Shown: piece after piece, positions 8,019-17,150 of the stretch
Position numbering within the stretch: position 1 is the stretch's first letter
Layout: every line of letters begins with the position of its first letter
Assembly (NCBI RefSeq): GCF_002252755.1
Contig: NZ_NHOY01000078.1
Coordinates: forward strand, 16,516-80,515
Length of the DNA: 64,000 nt
Reading direction: 5' to 3'
DNA from: Halorubrum sp. Hd13
Lineage (GTDB): Archaea; Halobacteriota; Halobacteria; Halobacteriales; Haloferacaceae
Translations under genes and position numbers: made by a program
Notes under the pieces: generated by a model
Told to the model about the DNA's origin: nothing
What the model saw: only the letters and a program-made list of their open reading frames with translations
Database searches by the model: none

Positions 8019-11000
8019 ATGTCCGGCCGTAAAGCAACCGCTATCTGGCTCTGTATTGTAGTCATATTTGCAGCAGTGACTCTTTCAGGCGGGAGCAGCA
8101 TCGGAGCCGAAGCTGCCGCAGTGAACGCCGAGTTTCAAGTAACGAACGCCAGCCTTGAGCAGTCGGAGGTCGTCGAGGGAGACACCGCCACGATCACAGC
8201 CGACATCGAGAACGTGGGCACTGAGACAGGGACATTCACGGCCGAGCTAAGGAGCGACGCAGACGGCGTTATCAACACCACAGATGTTGAGATCAGACCG
8301 GACGAGACGCGAACTGTCGACTTTCGTCACCCGTTCGAGAACACAGGCACCTACGAGCTCAACGTCAACGGTACGGATGCAGGAGAACTCACTGTTACGG
8401 AACCCCCCTCAGCCGAATTCGACGTGACAGCGGTGACGCTGTCTGAATCCGAGATTACCGTCGGCGAGACGGTCACCGTGACAGCTGAGATTGCCAATAT
8501 CGGAGATGCAGACGACACGTATACGGCCGAACTACAGCGTAATGGCACTGCCAGAGAATCCAAATCCGTCGACGTTGCTGCCGGTGAGACGGCGACGGTT
8601 AGTTTCACGCCGTCGTTCGAGACGGCAGGTGATTACGCGATCGGTATCGGTGACGGTCCCACGCAGACACTCACCGCCGACCAACCGCAACCAGCAAACG
8701 TCTCAGTCACAGACGCAGAGCTGTCAGAGACGCGGCTCGACCCTGGTGAGTCGGTAACGGTCACAGCAACCGTCGAAAACGACGGTGGGACTGCAGGCGA
8801 GATTACTGCCGACCTCCAAGTTGACGGGACGACGAGAACCTCCGAGATGCGCACCGTTGATCCTAGCGAGCAAACGACGATCGAGTTCACCCCGAGCTTT
8901 GCGGAGGCGGGAACGTACGGAATCGCCGTCAACGATGAGTCGGCTGGTACCCTCACAGTCTCGGAACCCGCAGCGTTTGAGGTGTCAAACGCGTCTCTCG
9001 GTGACGACACCATCTTGGCAGGCGGCACCGCCGTCGTGTCCGCTGAGGTAACAAACGTCGGCGATACTGAGGGAACATTTAACCTGGAGTTCCGCGCGAC
9101 GAACCAGGATGGCACCACCGAAACGGTCGATACGCGATCAGTGATGCTTGGAGGCGGAGAATCACAAACAGTCGAGCTACGTGGAGCCATAGATGAGCCC
9201 GGTGAGTACGACGTGCAGATCAACCAGACTGCGGCTGGGACACTAATGATCGAATCACCAGCAAATCTGGCAGTCACCGACGCAGAACTCGAGGGGGACG
9301 TTGTGGACGCTGGTGAGGAGGTTACGGTGAGCGCCACCATCGAGAACACGGGCGACCGTGAGGGGACGCTATCAGTTTCGGCAGCGGCCGGTGGGGATGT
9401 CAAGACGACCGAGGCGGTAACCGTCGGCCCCGGGGAGACCAGAACACAACAACTCACCTACACAGCGACTGCCGCCGGCGAGTACGAAATCACCGTGAAC
9501 GGGATGACTGCTGAAACGCTCACTGTGATCCGCCCGGCAACGTTCCGAACGACAAATCCTGATATCGAGTCGGACACAGTACTTGAGAGCGAGCCAACCG
9601 AGGTGACCGCAACCATCGTGAACGTTGGGACCGAATCAGGCACACACACCGCCACGTTAGTCGTCGACGGTGAGTCCGTTGCGACGCAAGCACTCGATAT
9701 CGGTCCTGGTGACAGCGAGACAGTCGTATTTTCACGGGCGTTCGATGAGGCAGATGAGTACGCAATCGCCGTGAACAACGACACGGCCGGCACGCTCAGT
9801 GTGCTCGAACCCGCGAACGTCTCGATCCGTGAGACCACGCTTTCATCCGAGACGATTACTGCCGGTGAGTCTGTCACGGTGACCGTCGTTCTCACAAATG
9901 ACGGCGATGTCGACGGCGAACTCACGACACAGCTTCGGGACGGCAACGCCACGCTTGGGACCGACATTCGGACGGTCGGTCCGGATGCCAACGAGACCGT
10001 TCGCTTCAATCGGACGTTCGAGACGTCCGGCGACTACGATCTCGCCGTCAACAACGACGGTGTTGGCACCCTAGCCGTGCTCGAACCAGCCGATGTGTCG
10101 CTCGGCGAAACGACCGTTTCCTCCGACTCGGTCGAGGTCAACGAGTCAGTGGAGTTTATGATCGATCTCCGGAACGATGGCGAGGCCACCGGGCAACGAG
10201 ACGTCGACATCGCACTTGGTGATGGGACTGTCATCCAGCGATCGTCTGCCGTCCCCGAGAACGGAACGACGCTGACGGTCACTCATGCATACAACGCAAC
10301 CGGAGAGTATACCGTTGCAGTCGATGAGATGACCGTCGCCAACGTCACCGTTGACGACCCAGAGCCGACTAGCGGCTCCGGTGGCGGAGGTGGAGGAGGT
10401 GGGGGCGGATCATCTGGGGCATCCGGCTCATCGGGGTCGACGACGACAGGCGGTGCCGATCCGACCGTGGTCCGGTCTGAGTCGGAGGAGGCTGTCAGCG
10501 TCAGCGTTGTTGGTGGGAGCGGCGAGCCCTACGATATTGCGGTAGACCTCGCTGGCCCATCGGCGTCACAGTCCGCAGTGGCAGTGTCCTCTGTCGGGAT
10601 CGACCCGACTGGTGAGCCAACAGTGTACGAAACGACCATCGGCCAGCCAACGGCCGAGCCCAGCGATCGCAACCCTGCCCCTTACGGGGTGGCGCTGGGA
10701 TATCTGGAGTTCAATGCCTCGCTTGACGCAGCCAGTACCAGTGCAGCAACGCTCCAATTCACCGTCGATGAGGGTGCAATTCCGAGTGGCCTCAGCCAAG
10801 AGAACGTCAGCGTGTACCGGTATGCCGACAGCGAGTGGACGATGGCGAACGTGACCCACGATGTCGACGGCGACACACATACGGTGACACTCCCACACGC
10901 GATGCCCGTAGCCGTCGTCGCGCTCGATCCCGGACGCGTGGAGATTGTCGAGAGTGTCGTGCCTGCCGAACAGGTCCGGGCAGGGTACGAGACGACGCTT

Positions 11001-11324
11001 CGGACGACGGTTGTCAACCCCGGTGACAGCCCGGCAACCCGTGCTCTCACCGTCAGCATGGACGGCGAACCCGTTACTGAACGCGAAGTGACGCTCGATC
11101 CGGGGGAAAATGCAACCGTCCGAATCGAGTTTGAACCATCCGAAAGCGGATCTGTCTCACTCGAGGGGACTGAGGTCGGCGACGTCACGCTGTTCGGTGT
11201 CGACGACGGGAACACGACGACAGCGGACCCGGAGACGAACGAGAACGTTCCGGGGTTCGGTGTTGGTGCTGCAGTGCTCGCGCTGCTCGTGACAGCACTC
11301 GGTGTCCGGAGTCGGCGATCATAA
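8019..11324 (+). CDS. CARDB-repeat surface protein with PGF-pre-PGF domain and PGF-CTERM anchor
   Basis: 1101 residues. Signal peptide (1-34, ends AEAAA). Eight Ig-like CARDB repeats of about 90 residues follow, each with the pattern G-E-x-V-T-V-T/S-A-x-I-x-N-x-G and ending in a YxIxVN-type strand plus TLTV. A Gly/Ser linker (about 785-810) leads to the PGF-pre-PGF domain (about 815-965). A ninth CARDB-like unit and a PGF-CTERM anchor (PGFGVGAAVLALLV, then RSRRS) close the protein. Many N-glycosylation sequons are present. The protein is extracytoplasmic, probably a stalk or adhesin. The C-terminal 280 residues are paralogous to the protein at 61207-63897. The start follows the conserved leader described above. 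Confidence 0.88.
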   Translation: MSGRKATAIWLCIVVIFAAVTLSGGSSIGAEAAAVNAEFQVTNASLEQSEVVEGDTATITADIENVGTETGTFTAELRSDADGVINTTDVEIRPDETRTVDFRHPFENTGTYELNVNGTDAGELTVTEPPSAEFDVTAVTLSESEITVGETVTVTAEIANIGDADDTYTAELQRNGTARESKSVDVAAGETATVSFTPSFETAGDYAIGIGDGPTQTLTADQPQPANVSVTDAELSETRLDPGESVTVTATVENDGGTAGEITADLQVDGTTRTSEMRTVDPSEQTTIEFTPSFAEAGTYGIAVNDESAGTLTVSEPAAFEVSNASLGDDTILAGGTAVVSAEVTNVGDTEGTFNLEFRATNQDGTTETVDTRSVMLGGGESQTVELRGAIDEPGEYDVQINQTAAGTLMIESPANLAVTDAELEGDVVDAGEEVTVSATIENTGDREGTLSVSAAAGGDVKTTEAVTVGPGETRTQQLTYTATAAGEYEITVNGMTAETLTVIRPATFRTTNPDIESDTVLESEPTEVTATIVNVGTESGTHTATLVVDGESVATQALDIGPGDSETVVFSRAFDEADEYAIAVNNDTAGTLSVLEPANVSIRETTLSSETITAGESVTVTVVLTNDGDVDGELTTQLRDGNATLGTDIRTVGPDANETVRFNRTFETSGDYDLAVNNDGVGTLAVLEPADVSLGETTVSSDSVEVNESVEFMIDLRNDGEATGQRDVDIALGDGTVIQRSSAVPENGTTLTVTHAYNATGEYTVAVDEMTVANVTVDDPEPTSGSGGGGGGGGGGSSGASGSSGSTTTGGADPTVVRSESEEAVSVSVVGGSGEPYDIAVDLAGPSASQSAVAVSSVGIDPTGEPTVYETTIGQPTAEPSDRNPAPYGVALGYLEFNASLDAASTSAATLQFTVDEGAIPSGLSQENVSVYRYADSEWTMANVTHDVDGDTHTVTLPHAMPVAVVALDPGRVEIVESVVPAEQVRAGYETTLRTTVVNPGDSPATRALTVSMDGEPVTEREVTLDPGENATVRIEFEPSESGSVSLEGTEVGDVTLFGVDDGNTTTADPETNENVPGFGVGAAVLALLVTALGVRSRRS

Positions 11325-11383
11325 CTGACAACGCGAAAGGAACAACCACCCGTCAGTGCAGGTGCTGAAAATAACAGGCCGGC

Positions 11384-12211
11384 TCACACTACGACCGAGA
11401 CGAGGCCGCCACCGACAATAGCGAGCCCACCAAGGCCGAAACAGACAGCCCAGAAGGGAATGCGTTCGACGACCCGCATGAGTGCGTCAATCGTGAGATA
11501 CCCCACGACGGCGCTGACCGCAAGCGCGACGGCTGCGGCTGTGGGACGAATTCCGGGGAGGCCACCCGCGCTGAGCAGTGTGAGGGCGGCTGCCCCGAGA
11601 CTGGCTGGAATCGAGAGCAGAAATGAGAGTCGAAATGCGGCCGGCGGATCGTAGCTGCGGAACAGGAAGGTACTGGTGGTCATCCCTGACCGCGAGATGC
11701 CAGGTAAAATGGCGAGCCCCTGAACGGCACCGACAAGTATCGAATCGGCGAGTGTTGGTGTCGTGTGCCCGTCCATCCCACCGGACTCAGACGCGAGTTG
11801 GAGGATGCCGGTTGCGATAAGCAGCAGCCCAATGCCGGCGATAAAGACGCCGCCGGTGAGTTGGCCAGCCAGATCGACGGCAAAGATGTAGAGCGGGATG
11901 CCGACGACACCCGTCATAAACGAGGCGACCACGATGTATGAAGCGAGGGCGTTGTCTTCCTCGTAGGCCGCTCGGGGGCGCCACCCCGGCACTGCCGCAA
12001 GTGCGGTCTGGATTTCGTGTCGGTAGTACGTCGCTGCCGAGAGCGTGGTGCCAACCTGTAAAAAGAGCGCGAGCTGCAGCGCCACCGCGGGGTCGGTGCC
12101 GACCAGCGTCAACACTAACGACAAATTCCCCTGACTCGAAACGGGAAGCCATTCGACGACACCCTGCACAAGCCCGGCGAGAATCGCAATCAGCAGATCC
12201 GAGAGCGTCAC
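11384..12211 (-). CDS. uppP: Undecaprenyl-diphosphatase-like UppP/BacA
   Basis: 275 residues, polytopic, with both family signatures: EWLPVSSQGN near residue 20 and PGISRSGMT near 170. In bacteria UppP removes a phosphate from undecaprenyl diphosphate to recycle the glycan carrier. In archaea the equivalent substrate is probably dolichyl diphosphate, released after oligosaccharide transfer. Its place among surface and glycosylation genes fits carrier recycling. The canonical EGxxEWLPVSSxGH motif here has Asn in place of His, as in a number of archaeal members. Convergent with the CARDB gene. Confidence 0.87.
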   Translation of the reverse strand: MTLSDLLIAILAGLVQGVVEWLPVSSQGNLSLVLTLVGTDPAVALQLALFLQVGTTLSAATYYRHEIQTALAAVPGWRPRAAYEEDNALASYIVVASFMTGVVGIPLYIFAVDLAGQLTGGVFIAGIGLLLIATGILQLASESGGMDGHTTPTLADSILVGAVQGLAILPGISRSGMTTSTFLFRSYDPPAAFRLSFLLSIPASLGAAALTLLSAGGLPGIRPTAAAVALAVSAVVGYLTIDALMRVVERIPFWAVCFGLGGLAIVGGGLVSVVV

Positions 12212-12323
12212 TGGCTAGAGTGGGTTGGGCGGGCTACTTAAGGGATACAGATCTGTGATGAGCTGTCACGCGCACGTCGCTCATTTGGGCTGTGGTAGAG
12301 ACTCAACGAGCATGCGGGACGAT

Positions 12324-13502
12324 TCAAAACAGCGATTCCAGATCATTGTCGTCGCCGAGCAAATTCTGTCGGTTGTCCTCACGTTCGTCGTCAATCGCGT
12401 CTCGATTTTGTTTGGCTTCGACGGCAACTTGTTGGAGCTCTTTGACACGGGGGACGTTCGTCACGCCAGCAAGCAACACGACGGTGGCGACGACGCCGCT
12501 CCCCGTCCGGGGGTAGTCGCCGCCCCGTACCTCCATTGAGCCGGTCTGTTCTTCGAGCCATTTACGGCTGCGCTCGATTCCCTTCCGGTTGAGCAGTGGC
12601 CCGGCGCCGGCAACGACGAGCAGTGCGCGTTCGGTGCCGTCGACCTCACAGGGGAGTGTGAGGCGACCGAGGGTGGCTTTTCGGACGAGACTCGTGATGC
12701 GATTGGTGGTGTCCGTACTGTCGAACGAGACACTACTGTTACCCCCACTCGAGAGCCGCGAGAGCAGCCCTTGCCGTTTTGGCTCGTCGACAGCCGCCTC
12801 CGCATAGCCGAGCGTCGAGATGCCCCCGCCTGCGAGCGTGTTGATGATCTCCGAGGAGTCGACGACGCTTTCTGCAACATTGTTTCCGGCCTGGATCTCG
12901 CCGGCGCTGAACAACAGCCCGAACCGCTGAACGATTTCCTCGTTGATCGCTGCAAAGCCCTCGGTGACGGATTCAGCTGTTTGCCGCCAGGCGTCGTTAT
13001 CGAACAGCAGCAGATTGTCAACCTCGCGGACGAACGTCTGCAGCGAGCGCGCCGCATTGAGCGTGTAGATCCCACCTTCATCGCTGCCGGGGAGGATGCC
13101 AAGCCCGTAGACGGGCTCGGTGTAGATCCGCTTGAGGTATTTGCTGATGACTGGCGCCCCGCCCGATCCGGTGCCGCCGCCGAGCCCGGCGACGACGAGA
13201 AAGGCGTCAATTTCATGCGATGGGACCGTGTCCAACGCACCCTGTATCTCGCCCAGACCGCGTTCAATGACCTCGGCGCCGAGTTCATTGTCGGCGCCAA
13301 CACCGTGGCCTTTCACCTCGGCTTGGCCGACGAGGAGCCGCCGGTCCTCGGGGATGTGTTTCAAACCACGCAAGTCCGCTCGTGCGGTGTTGACGGCGAC
13401 CGCACCGCGGACGATTTCCGCGCCGTGCTTCTTGTCGTATTCAATGAATTTATCGACGATTTTTCCGCCGGCTTGGCCGACGCCGATGAGTGCGAGTTTC
13501 AT
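12324..13502 (-). CDS. cetZ: CetZ tubulin/FtsZ-superfamily GTPase
   Basis: 392 residues from ATG 13502, matching haloarchaeal CetZ length. N-terminal MKLALIGVGQAGGKIVDKF binds the nucleotide. The tubulin signature GGGTGSGGAP lies near residue 105, and the synergy-loop/T7 region with N and D residues follows (VVDSSEIINTLAGGG). The C-terminus is acidic and ends DDNDLESLF. CetZ proteins polymerise in the cytoplasm and control cell shape and motility in Haloferax volcanii. Which CetZ subgroup this is cannot be decided here. The longer frame to 13670 adds an arginine-rich, non-conserved stretch, so the MKLAL start is chosen. Confidence 0.92.
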   Translation of the reverse strand: MKLALIGVGQAGGKIVDKFIEYDKKHGAEIVRGAVAVNTARADLRGLKHIPEDRRLLVGQAEVKGHGVGADNELGAEVIERGLGEIQGALDTVPSHEIDAFLVVAGLGGGTGSGGAPVISKYLKRIYTEPVYGLGILPGSDEGGIYTLNAARSLQTFVREVDNLLLFDNDAWRQTAESVTEGFAAINEEIVQRFGLLFSAGEIQAGNNVAESVVDSSEIINTLAGGGISTLGYAEAAVDEPKRQGLLSRLSSGGNSSVSFDSTDTTNRITSLVRKATLGRLTLPCEVDGTERALLVVAGAGPLLNRKGIERSRKWLEEQTGSMEVRGGDYPRTGSGVVATVVLLAGVTNVPRVKELQQVAVEAKQNRDAIDDEREDNRQNLLGDDNDLESLF

Positions 13503-13682
13503 TGGAGGGCGCCTTGGAAACCGTTTCCCGCGCGATTGAAATAAATCTGTAGGCGCCAGCGAGTGGTGGACGGACGTTACCGTGGCAATGAACGTTTTCA
13601 CTGCGATTCTGTGGGCCAAGACGCGTCCGTTCACCAAGTATAACTCCGGAGTCGCTATCCCAGTCCACATCGCAGTACTCTG

Positions 13683-14414
13683 CTAGGTGTTGTCTGGTCT
13701 CGACTGTTCGTCGGCGTCTGCTGAACTCCCTGAGAGTGCGTCTGCGTCCTCTGAGCCGTCAGCGTGAGCGGGGTCTCTGTCTGTGCGGTGGTTGGCTTGC
13801 GGGCGGCCAGCCGTCTCGTCGTCAGCTGCCGTCTCTGGGGGATCCGGTGGCTCCAACGCAGCAAGAGTGAGAGCGACCAGCCGTGTCTCACGCAGTGTGG
13901 CCGCGTCACGTTCATCTTGCATGGCGATCAACCCAGCAACAGCGATGCTGACACCGATAGTCAGCCGCGTCGTCGAGACCCCACCCATGAGGCTACTCCC
14001 GGCGACGGCGAGTCCCAGTGTCGCGATCACAAGTCCGAATGCACGAAGCGGTGCTGCACGCGTCACAGTGACGCCACGCTGGGCGACCCCGACGACACGC
14101 GAACCGGCCGCAGCATCTAAGAGAATGTCGACGACCCAGTCGAGGAGACGAACGAACGGCCCGACAGTCCACGTCTCGCGTAGATCGATGACGATTACGT
14201 CCGGATCGGGCTCGGCGGTGAGCCACTGATATAGCGCCGAATGTCGCACCCACAACCCAACACGTGTGGTAGCTGCGCGAACGGCTGAGACAATTCGGGA
14301 GCCGGCCAGCGTGGCTGGAAGCTCATCGTCGGCCGGCGGCTCAGACGTGTTCGCACCTCCGGACCCATCTGTCGCGCGCATGGTCACTTCGCGTGCACCT
14401 CTCTCGACGGACAA
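13683..14414 (-). CDS. Hypothetical membrane protein, partner of the DUF4330-like gene
   Basis: 243 residues. The N-terminal half (about 55-110) has the pattern ALYQWLTAEPDPDVIVIDLRETWTVGP. Two hydrophobic helices follow at about 135-180. The C-terminal 65 residues are Asp/Glu/Pro-rich and probably disordered. No known family is recognised with confidence. It lies 46 bases downstream of the DUF4330-like gene on the same strand and is probably co-transcribed. An in-frame ATG at 14381 is an alternative start. Confidence 0.62.
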   Translation of the reverse strand: MSVERGAREVTMRATDGSGGANTSEPPADDELPATLAGSRIVSAVRAATTRVGLWVRHSALYQWLTAEPDPDVIVIDLRETWTVGPFVRLLDWVVDILLDAAAGSRVVGVAQRGVTVTRAAPLRAFGLVIATLGLAVAGSSLMGGVSTTRLTIGVSIAVAGLIAMQDERDAATLRETRLVALTLAALEPPDPPETAADDETAGRPQANHRTDRDPAHADGSEDADALSGSSADADEQSRPDNT

Positions 14415-14460
14415 GAGAAGGGCAAATGTCGGGTGGCGACGGGGGGGACACCGTGGATCA

Positions 14461-15555
14461 TTATCTGATACTCACGACCTTTGTCTCGATGATGCGCGTC
14501 CCAAGGTCGAGGGTAATGTTCGTGCCACCACGAAGCGGTTCACCCTTGAATTGGACGCCCGTCGCTGTTTCTCGGACCTGGAGTTCCGCCGTGATCGTCA
14601 CATCCCGATTAATCGGGTGATCAACGACGTTGACGCTGCCGTCTTCGCCCGTCGCGATGATGAGCGACGGCTCGGTCTCGACGGCGGTGATCTCCGCAAC
14701 TGGATCGGTACTCGAGCCTTCGCTCATTCCCGGGCGGATAGCGTCCGCGGTGTCGGCACGCACCTCCGTCATCCGGAGCGTGACCTGTCGCGTCGACGTT
14801 TCGCCCAGCTGGAGGTTGCCGTTCACACGCTCGATCTGGCCGTCGAGCGTGTAGTCGGCAGCCGGGAGGGTGAGCGACTGCCCGCGCTGGAGCGGAACTC
14901 CGCCAAAGCGGGACTGACCACCCTCTCGGTGGGTGGCAAGCGTCGCCTCAACGAGCACGCGCGTCTGGTCGGGGCTGTCCGTGGCGTAGCTAGCGACCTC
15001 CTCAACAGTCGCGACCGTGCGCCCGGCAAGCCGAATCTCGTCGCCCGCAGTGACTTCGGTGGCGGTTTTAGCATCAAGCGTGTCACGGAGGATTACCTGT
15101 TGGCTGTCGCCGGCCAGCGTGTCGCTATCGCTGACATCCCGCACTTGGCCGCTCACTTCATACTGTGATGTTTCAATGGCCAGCGTTCGGCCGAGCCGTG
15201 GTGGAGCGTTCGCATACGTGATGGTGTCGTCGTCGGTCTCGCCTTGGAGTTCGACGCGGAGTGTGACACCGATCTCGGTTCCGCGAGGGGTGAGGTGGAC
15301 ATCAGTGACCGTGAGCGTGGAGCTGTCGTCCGGTTCGTACATGTCACCCTCGTTGATTGCCTCCACGATGTAGGCAGGCTGTGTCCCCAGATCGAGCGTG
15401 GCGTACGTCGTGTCAGTGTCGGGTTGGGGCGCCGGGTCGTCGGCGAACACGAAAGCCGCACCGGCGACGCCGACTGCAAGCACCACGAGCACAACAAGCA
15501 CGTCGACAACGTTGACGGCACCGAAGAGATTGCCGTCATCATCGATTACCTCCAT
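14461..15555 (-). CDS. DUF4330-like membrane-anchored protein
   Basis: 364 residues. The start EVIDDDGNLFGAVNVVDVLV runs into a single membrane helix (about 18-38). This is the typical DUF4330 opening: a D-x-x-G-x-x-F-G-x-x-N-x-x-D block before the helix. The remaining 320 residues form an extracytoplasmic region of repeated beta modules with recurrent GDxxxLAG and PLxxGxxxT/L motifs, suggesting three or four tandem domains. The function is unknown. Location and topology suggest a surface-associated role with the following gene. Confidence 0.68.
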   Translation of the reverse strand: MEVIDDDGNLFGAVNVVDVLVVLVVLAVGVAGAAFVFADDPAPQPDTDTTYATLDLGTQPAYIVEAINEGDMYEPDDSSTLTVTDVHLTPRGTEIGVTLRVELQGETDDDTITYANAPPRLGRTLAIETSQYEVSGQVRDVSDSDTLAGDSQQVILRDTLDAKTATEVTAGDEIRLAGRTVATVEEVASYATDSPDQTRVLVEATLATHREGGQSRFGGVPLQRGQSLTLPAADYTLDGQIERVNGNLQLGETSTRQVTLRMTEVRADTADAIRPGMSEGSSTDPVAEITAVETEPSLIIATGEDGSVNVVDHPINRDVTITAELQVRETATGVQFKGEPLRGGTNITLDLGTRIIETKVVSIR

Positions 15556-15696
15556 TGGGGACCACCCGAGCGTCGCATTATCACGGAGGATTCACGCCTC
15601 CGTCAAAAGCGTATTCGTTCGGGAGTTGCGTATGAGAGTCAGCGATCAAGCGGGTAGTGACCGGGGTAACAGCCAGTACAAGGATACCGATCCATA
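15556..15696. other. Intergenic, nothing recognised
   Basis: Short spacer between the DUF4330-like start and the nucleotidyltransferase remnant. No clear site was seen. Confidence 0.3.
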
Positions 15697-15868
15697 AAAA
15701 CGTCTTTCACGCCTGTGAGCTGGTCCGACCGTCCGCCGAGGGCGAGTACCAGCTGAGCGGGTGTGGGTCGACTGGTGCGTGCGGGCTACGAGGTGGTAAC
15801 TGTGCGTCTCGGCGAACGCGTGAACAACCCGGCAGACGTGGGACGGGCGAGCGAATTAGTCGAGTGAG
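15697..15868 (+). pseudogene. 3'-end remnant of a sugar nucleotidyltransferase
   Basis: About 170 bases match the last 57 codons of the intact gene at 18049-18753. FHACELVRPSAEGEYQLS corresponds to FHACALLRPSAEGEYQLS there. After a small deletion the remnant reads VRAGYEVVTVRLGERVN and ends ASELVE plus a stop. Everything upstream is missing and the frame is broken once. It is the scar of a duplicated or displaced copy, possibly left by recombination around the 16-19 kb segment. Confidence 0.8.
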
Positions 15869-16163
15869 AGCAGACTACGTCTCACGGTCTGCGATTCATC
15901 AGTGTTCGTCCGACTGCTCGCTGTGTCACCGACTCGGCCGTTCTCGGACGACCCCACTGAAGAGACAGATATGTTCTGTCACCAAAATATATTTTATTGA
16001 GGTCGTCTCCGAGAGTATGTCAGGGGACTCCACGCTACCACTTCAGTTGAATACGAGACAGAGCAGAGTGTCGATCGGTCAGCGATGTCGTTGAGAGAGT
16101 TCCGATTGCGTCGTGTCACGGGCGAATCGCGCGAGTTTTGTGTCGGCCGCTGAAAGCGCCGCC
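15869..16163. other. Intergenic region upstream of the epimerase
   Basis: An AT-rich patch near 15983-15998 (CCAAAATATATTTTATTG) could contain a promoter. It lies about 165 bases before the epimerase ATG, so the link is weak. No gene was recognised. Confidence 0.3.
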
Positions 16164-17150
16164 ATGCAAATCCTCGTGACGGGAGGGGCCGGATTTATCG
16201 GCGGCCACCTCGCCGAGTCGTTCCTCGACGATGGGCACGACGTTCGGGTCCTCGACAACTTCGAGCCGTTCTACGCCGAGGGGATCAAACGCCACACGCT
16301 CGACGTCCATCGCGAGGTAGCAAGCGCGAGCGACGCGAGCTACGAGTTTGTCGAGGGCGACGTCCGAGATCGGGAGACGGTTCAGTCGGTCGTCGCTGAT
16401 GCGGATGTCGTCGTCCACCAGGCCGCACAGGCGGGCGTCCGCGAGAGTGTGGACAACCCGCGGAAGGTGACCGACATAAACGTGAGCGGGACGGTGAACC
16501 TCTTGGAGGCGTCGAAGGAGGCAGGTGTCGAGCGAGTGATCGTAGCGAGTTCGTCGTCAGTGTACGGGAAGCCGAAGTCGCTCCCCTACGAGGAGGACCA
16601 TCCCACCGAACCCGTGAGTCCCTACGGCGTGACGAAGCTGACCCAGGAGCATATGGCGCGGGTGTACACGGAGCTCCACGGGCTGTCGACCGTCTGTCTG
16701 CGGTACTTCACCGTGTACGGGCCGCGGATGCGCCCGAACATGGCGATTTCGAATTTTGTCTCGCGGTGTGTGAACGGAGAGCCGCCGGTGATCTACGGGG
16801 ACGGCCAGCAGACGCGGGATTTCACGTACGTGGCCGACGTGGTAGACGCGAACCGAACGCTGCTAGAGTCAGAGACTGCCGACGGGGACGTGTTGAACAT
16901 CGGGAGCTCGGACAACATCTCGATCCAGAAGCTGGCCGAGACGGTTCGGGATCAGTTAGCGCCCGAGTTGGCGATCGAGTACGAGTCCGCCCGCGAGGCC
17001 GACGCCGAGCACACCCACGCGTCGGTGGCGAAGGCCCGGGAGCAGATCGGGTACGAGCCCTCACGGACGATCGCTGAAGGGGTCGGAGAGTTCATCGAGT
17101 GGTACCAAGCAAATCGGGAGTGGTACGAGCCGTTGGTGCGGTCGTCGTAA
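16164..17150 (+). CDS. NAD-dependent sugar-nucleotide epimerase/dehydratase (GalE-like)
   Basis: 328 residues, extended short-chain dehydrogenase fold. The NAD-binding GGAGFIGGHL is at residues 7-16. The catalytic Ser-Ser-Ser...Tyr-x-x-x-Lys is visible as ASSSSVYG and YGVTK. The substrate region RYFTVYGPRMRPNMA resembles UDP-glucose and UDP-glucuronate 4-epimerases. The exact sugar cannot be told. The role is cytoplasmic supply of a sugar nucleotide for surface glycans. The ATG at 16164 gives the Rossmann motif at the correct N-terminal position; the upstream in-frame ATG at 16113 adds 17 unlikely residues. The stop codon abuts that of the convergent hydrolase. Confidence 0.88.
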   Translation: MQILVTGGAGFIGGHLAESFLDDGHDVRVLDNFEPFYAEGIKRHTLDVHREVASASDASYEFVEGDVRDRETVQSVVADADVVVHQAAQAGVRESVDNPRKVTDINVSGTVNLLEASKEAGVERVIVASSSSVYGKPKSLPYEEDHPTEPVSPYGVTKLTQEHMARVYTELHGLSTVCLRYFTVYGPRMRPNMAISNFVSRCVNGEPPVIYGDGQQTRDFTYVADVVDANRTLLESETADGDVLNIGSSDNISIQKLAETVRDQLAPELAIEYESAREADAEHTHASVAKAREQIGYEPSRTIAEGVGEFIEWYQANREWYEPLVRSS

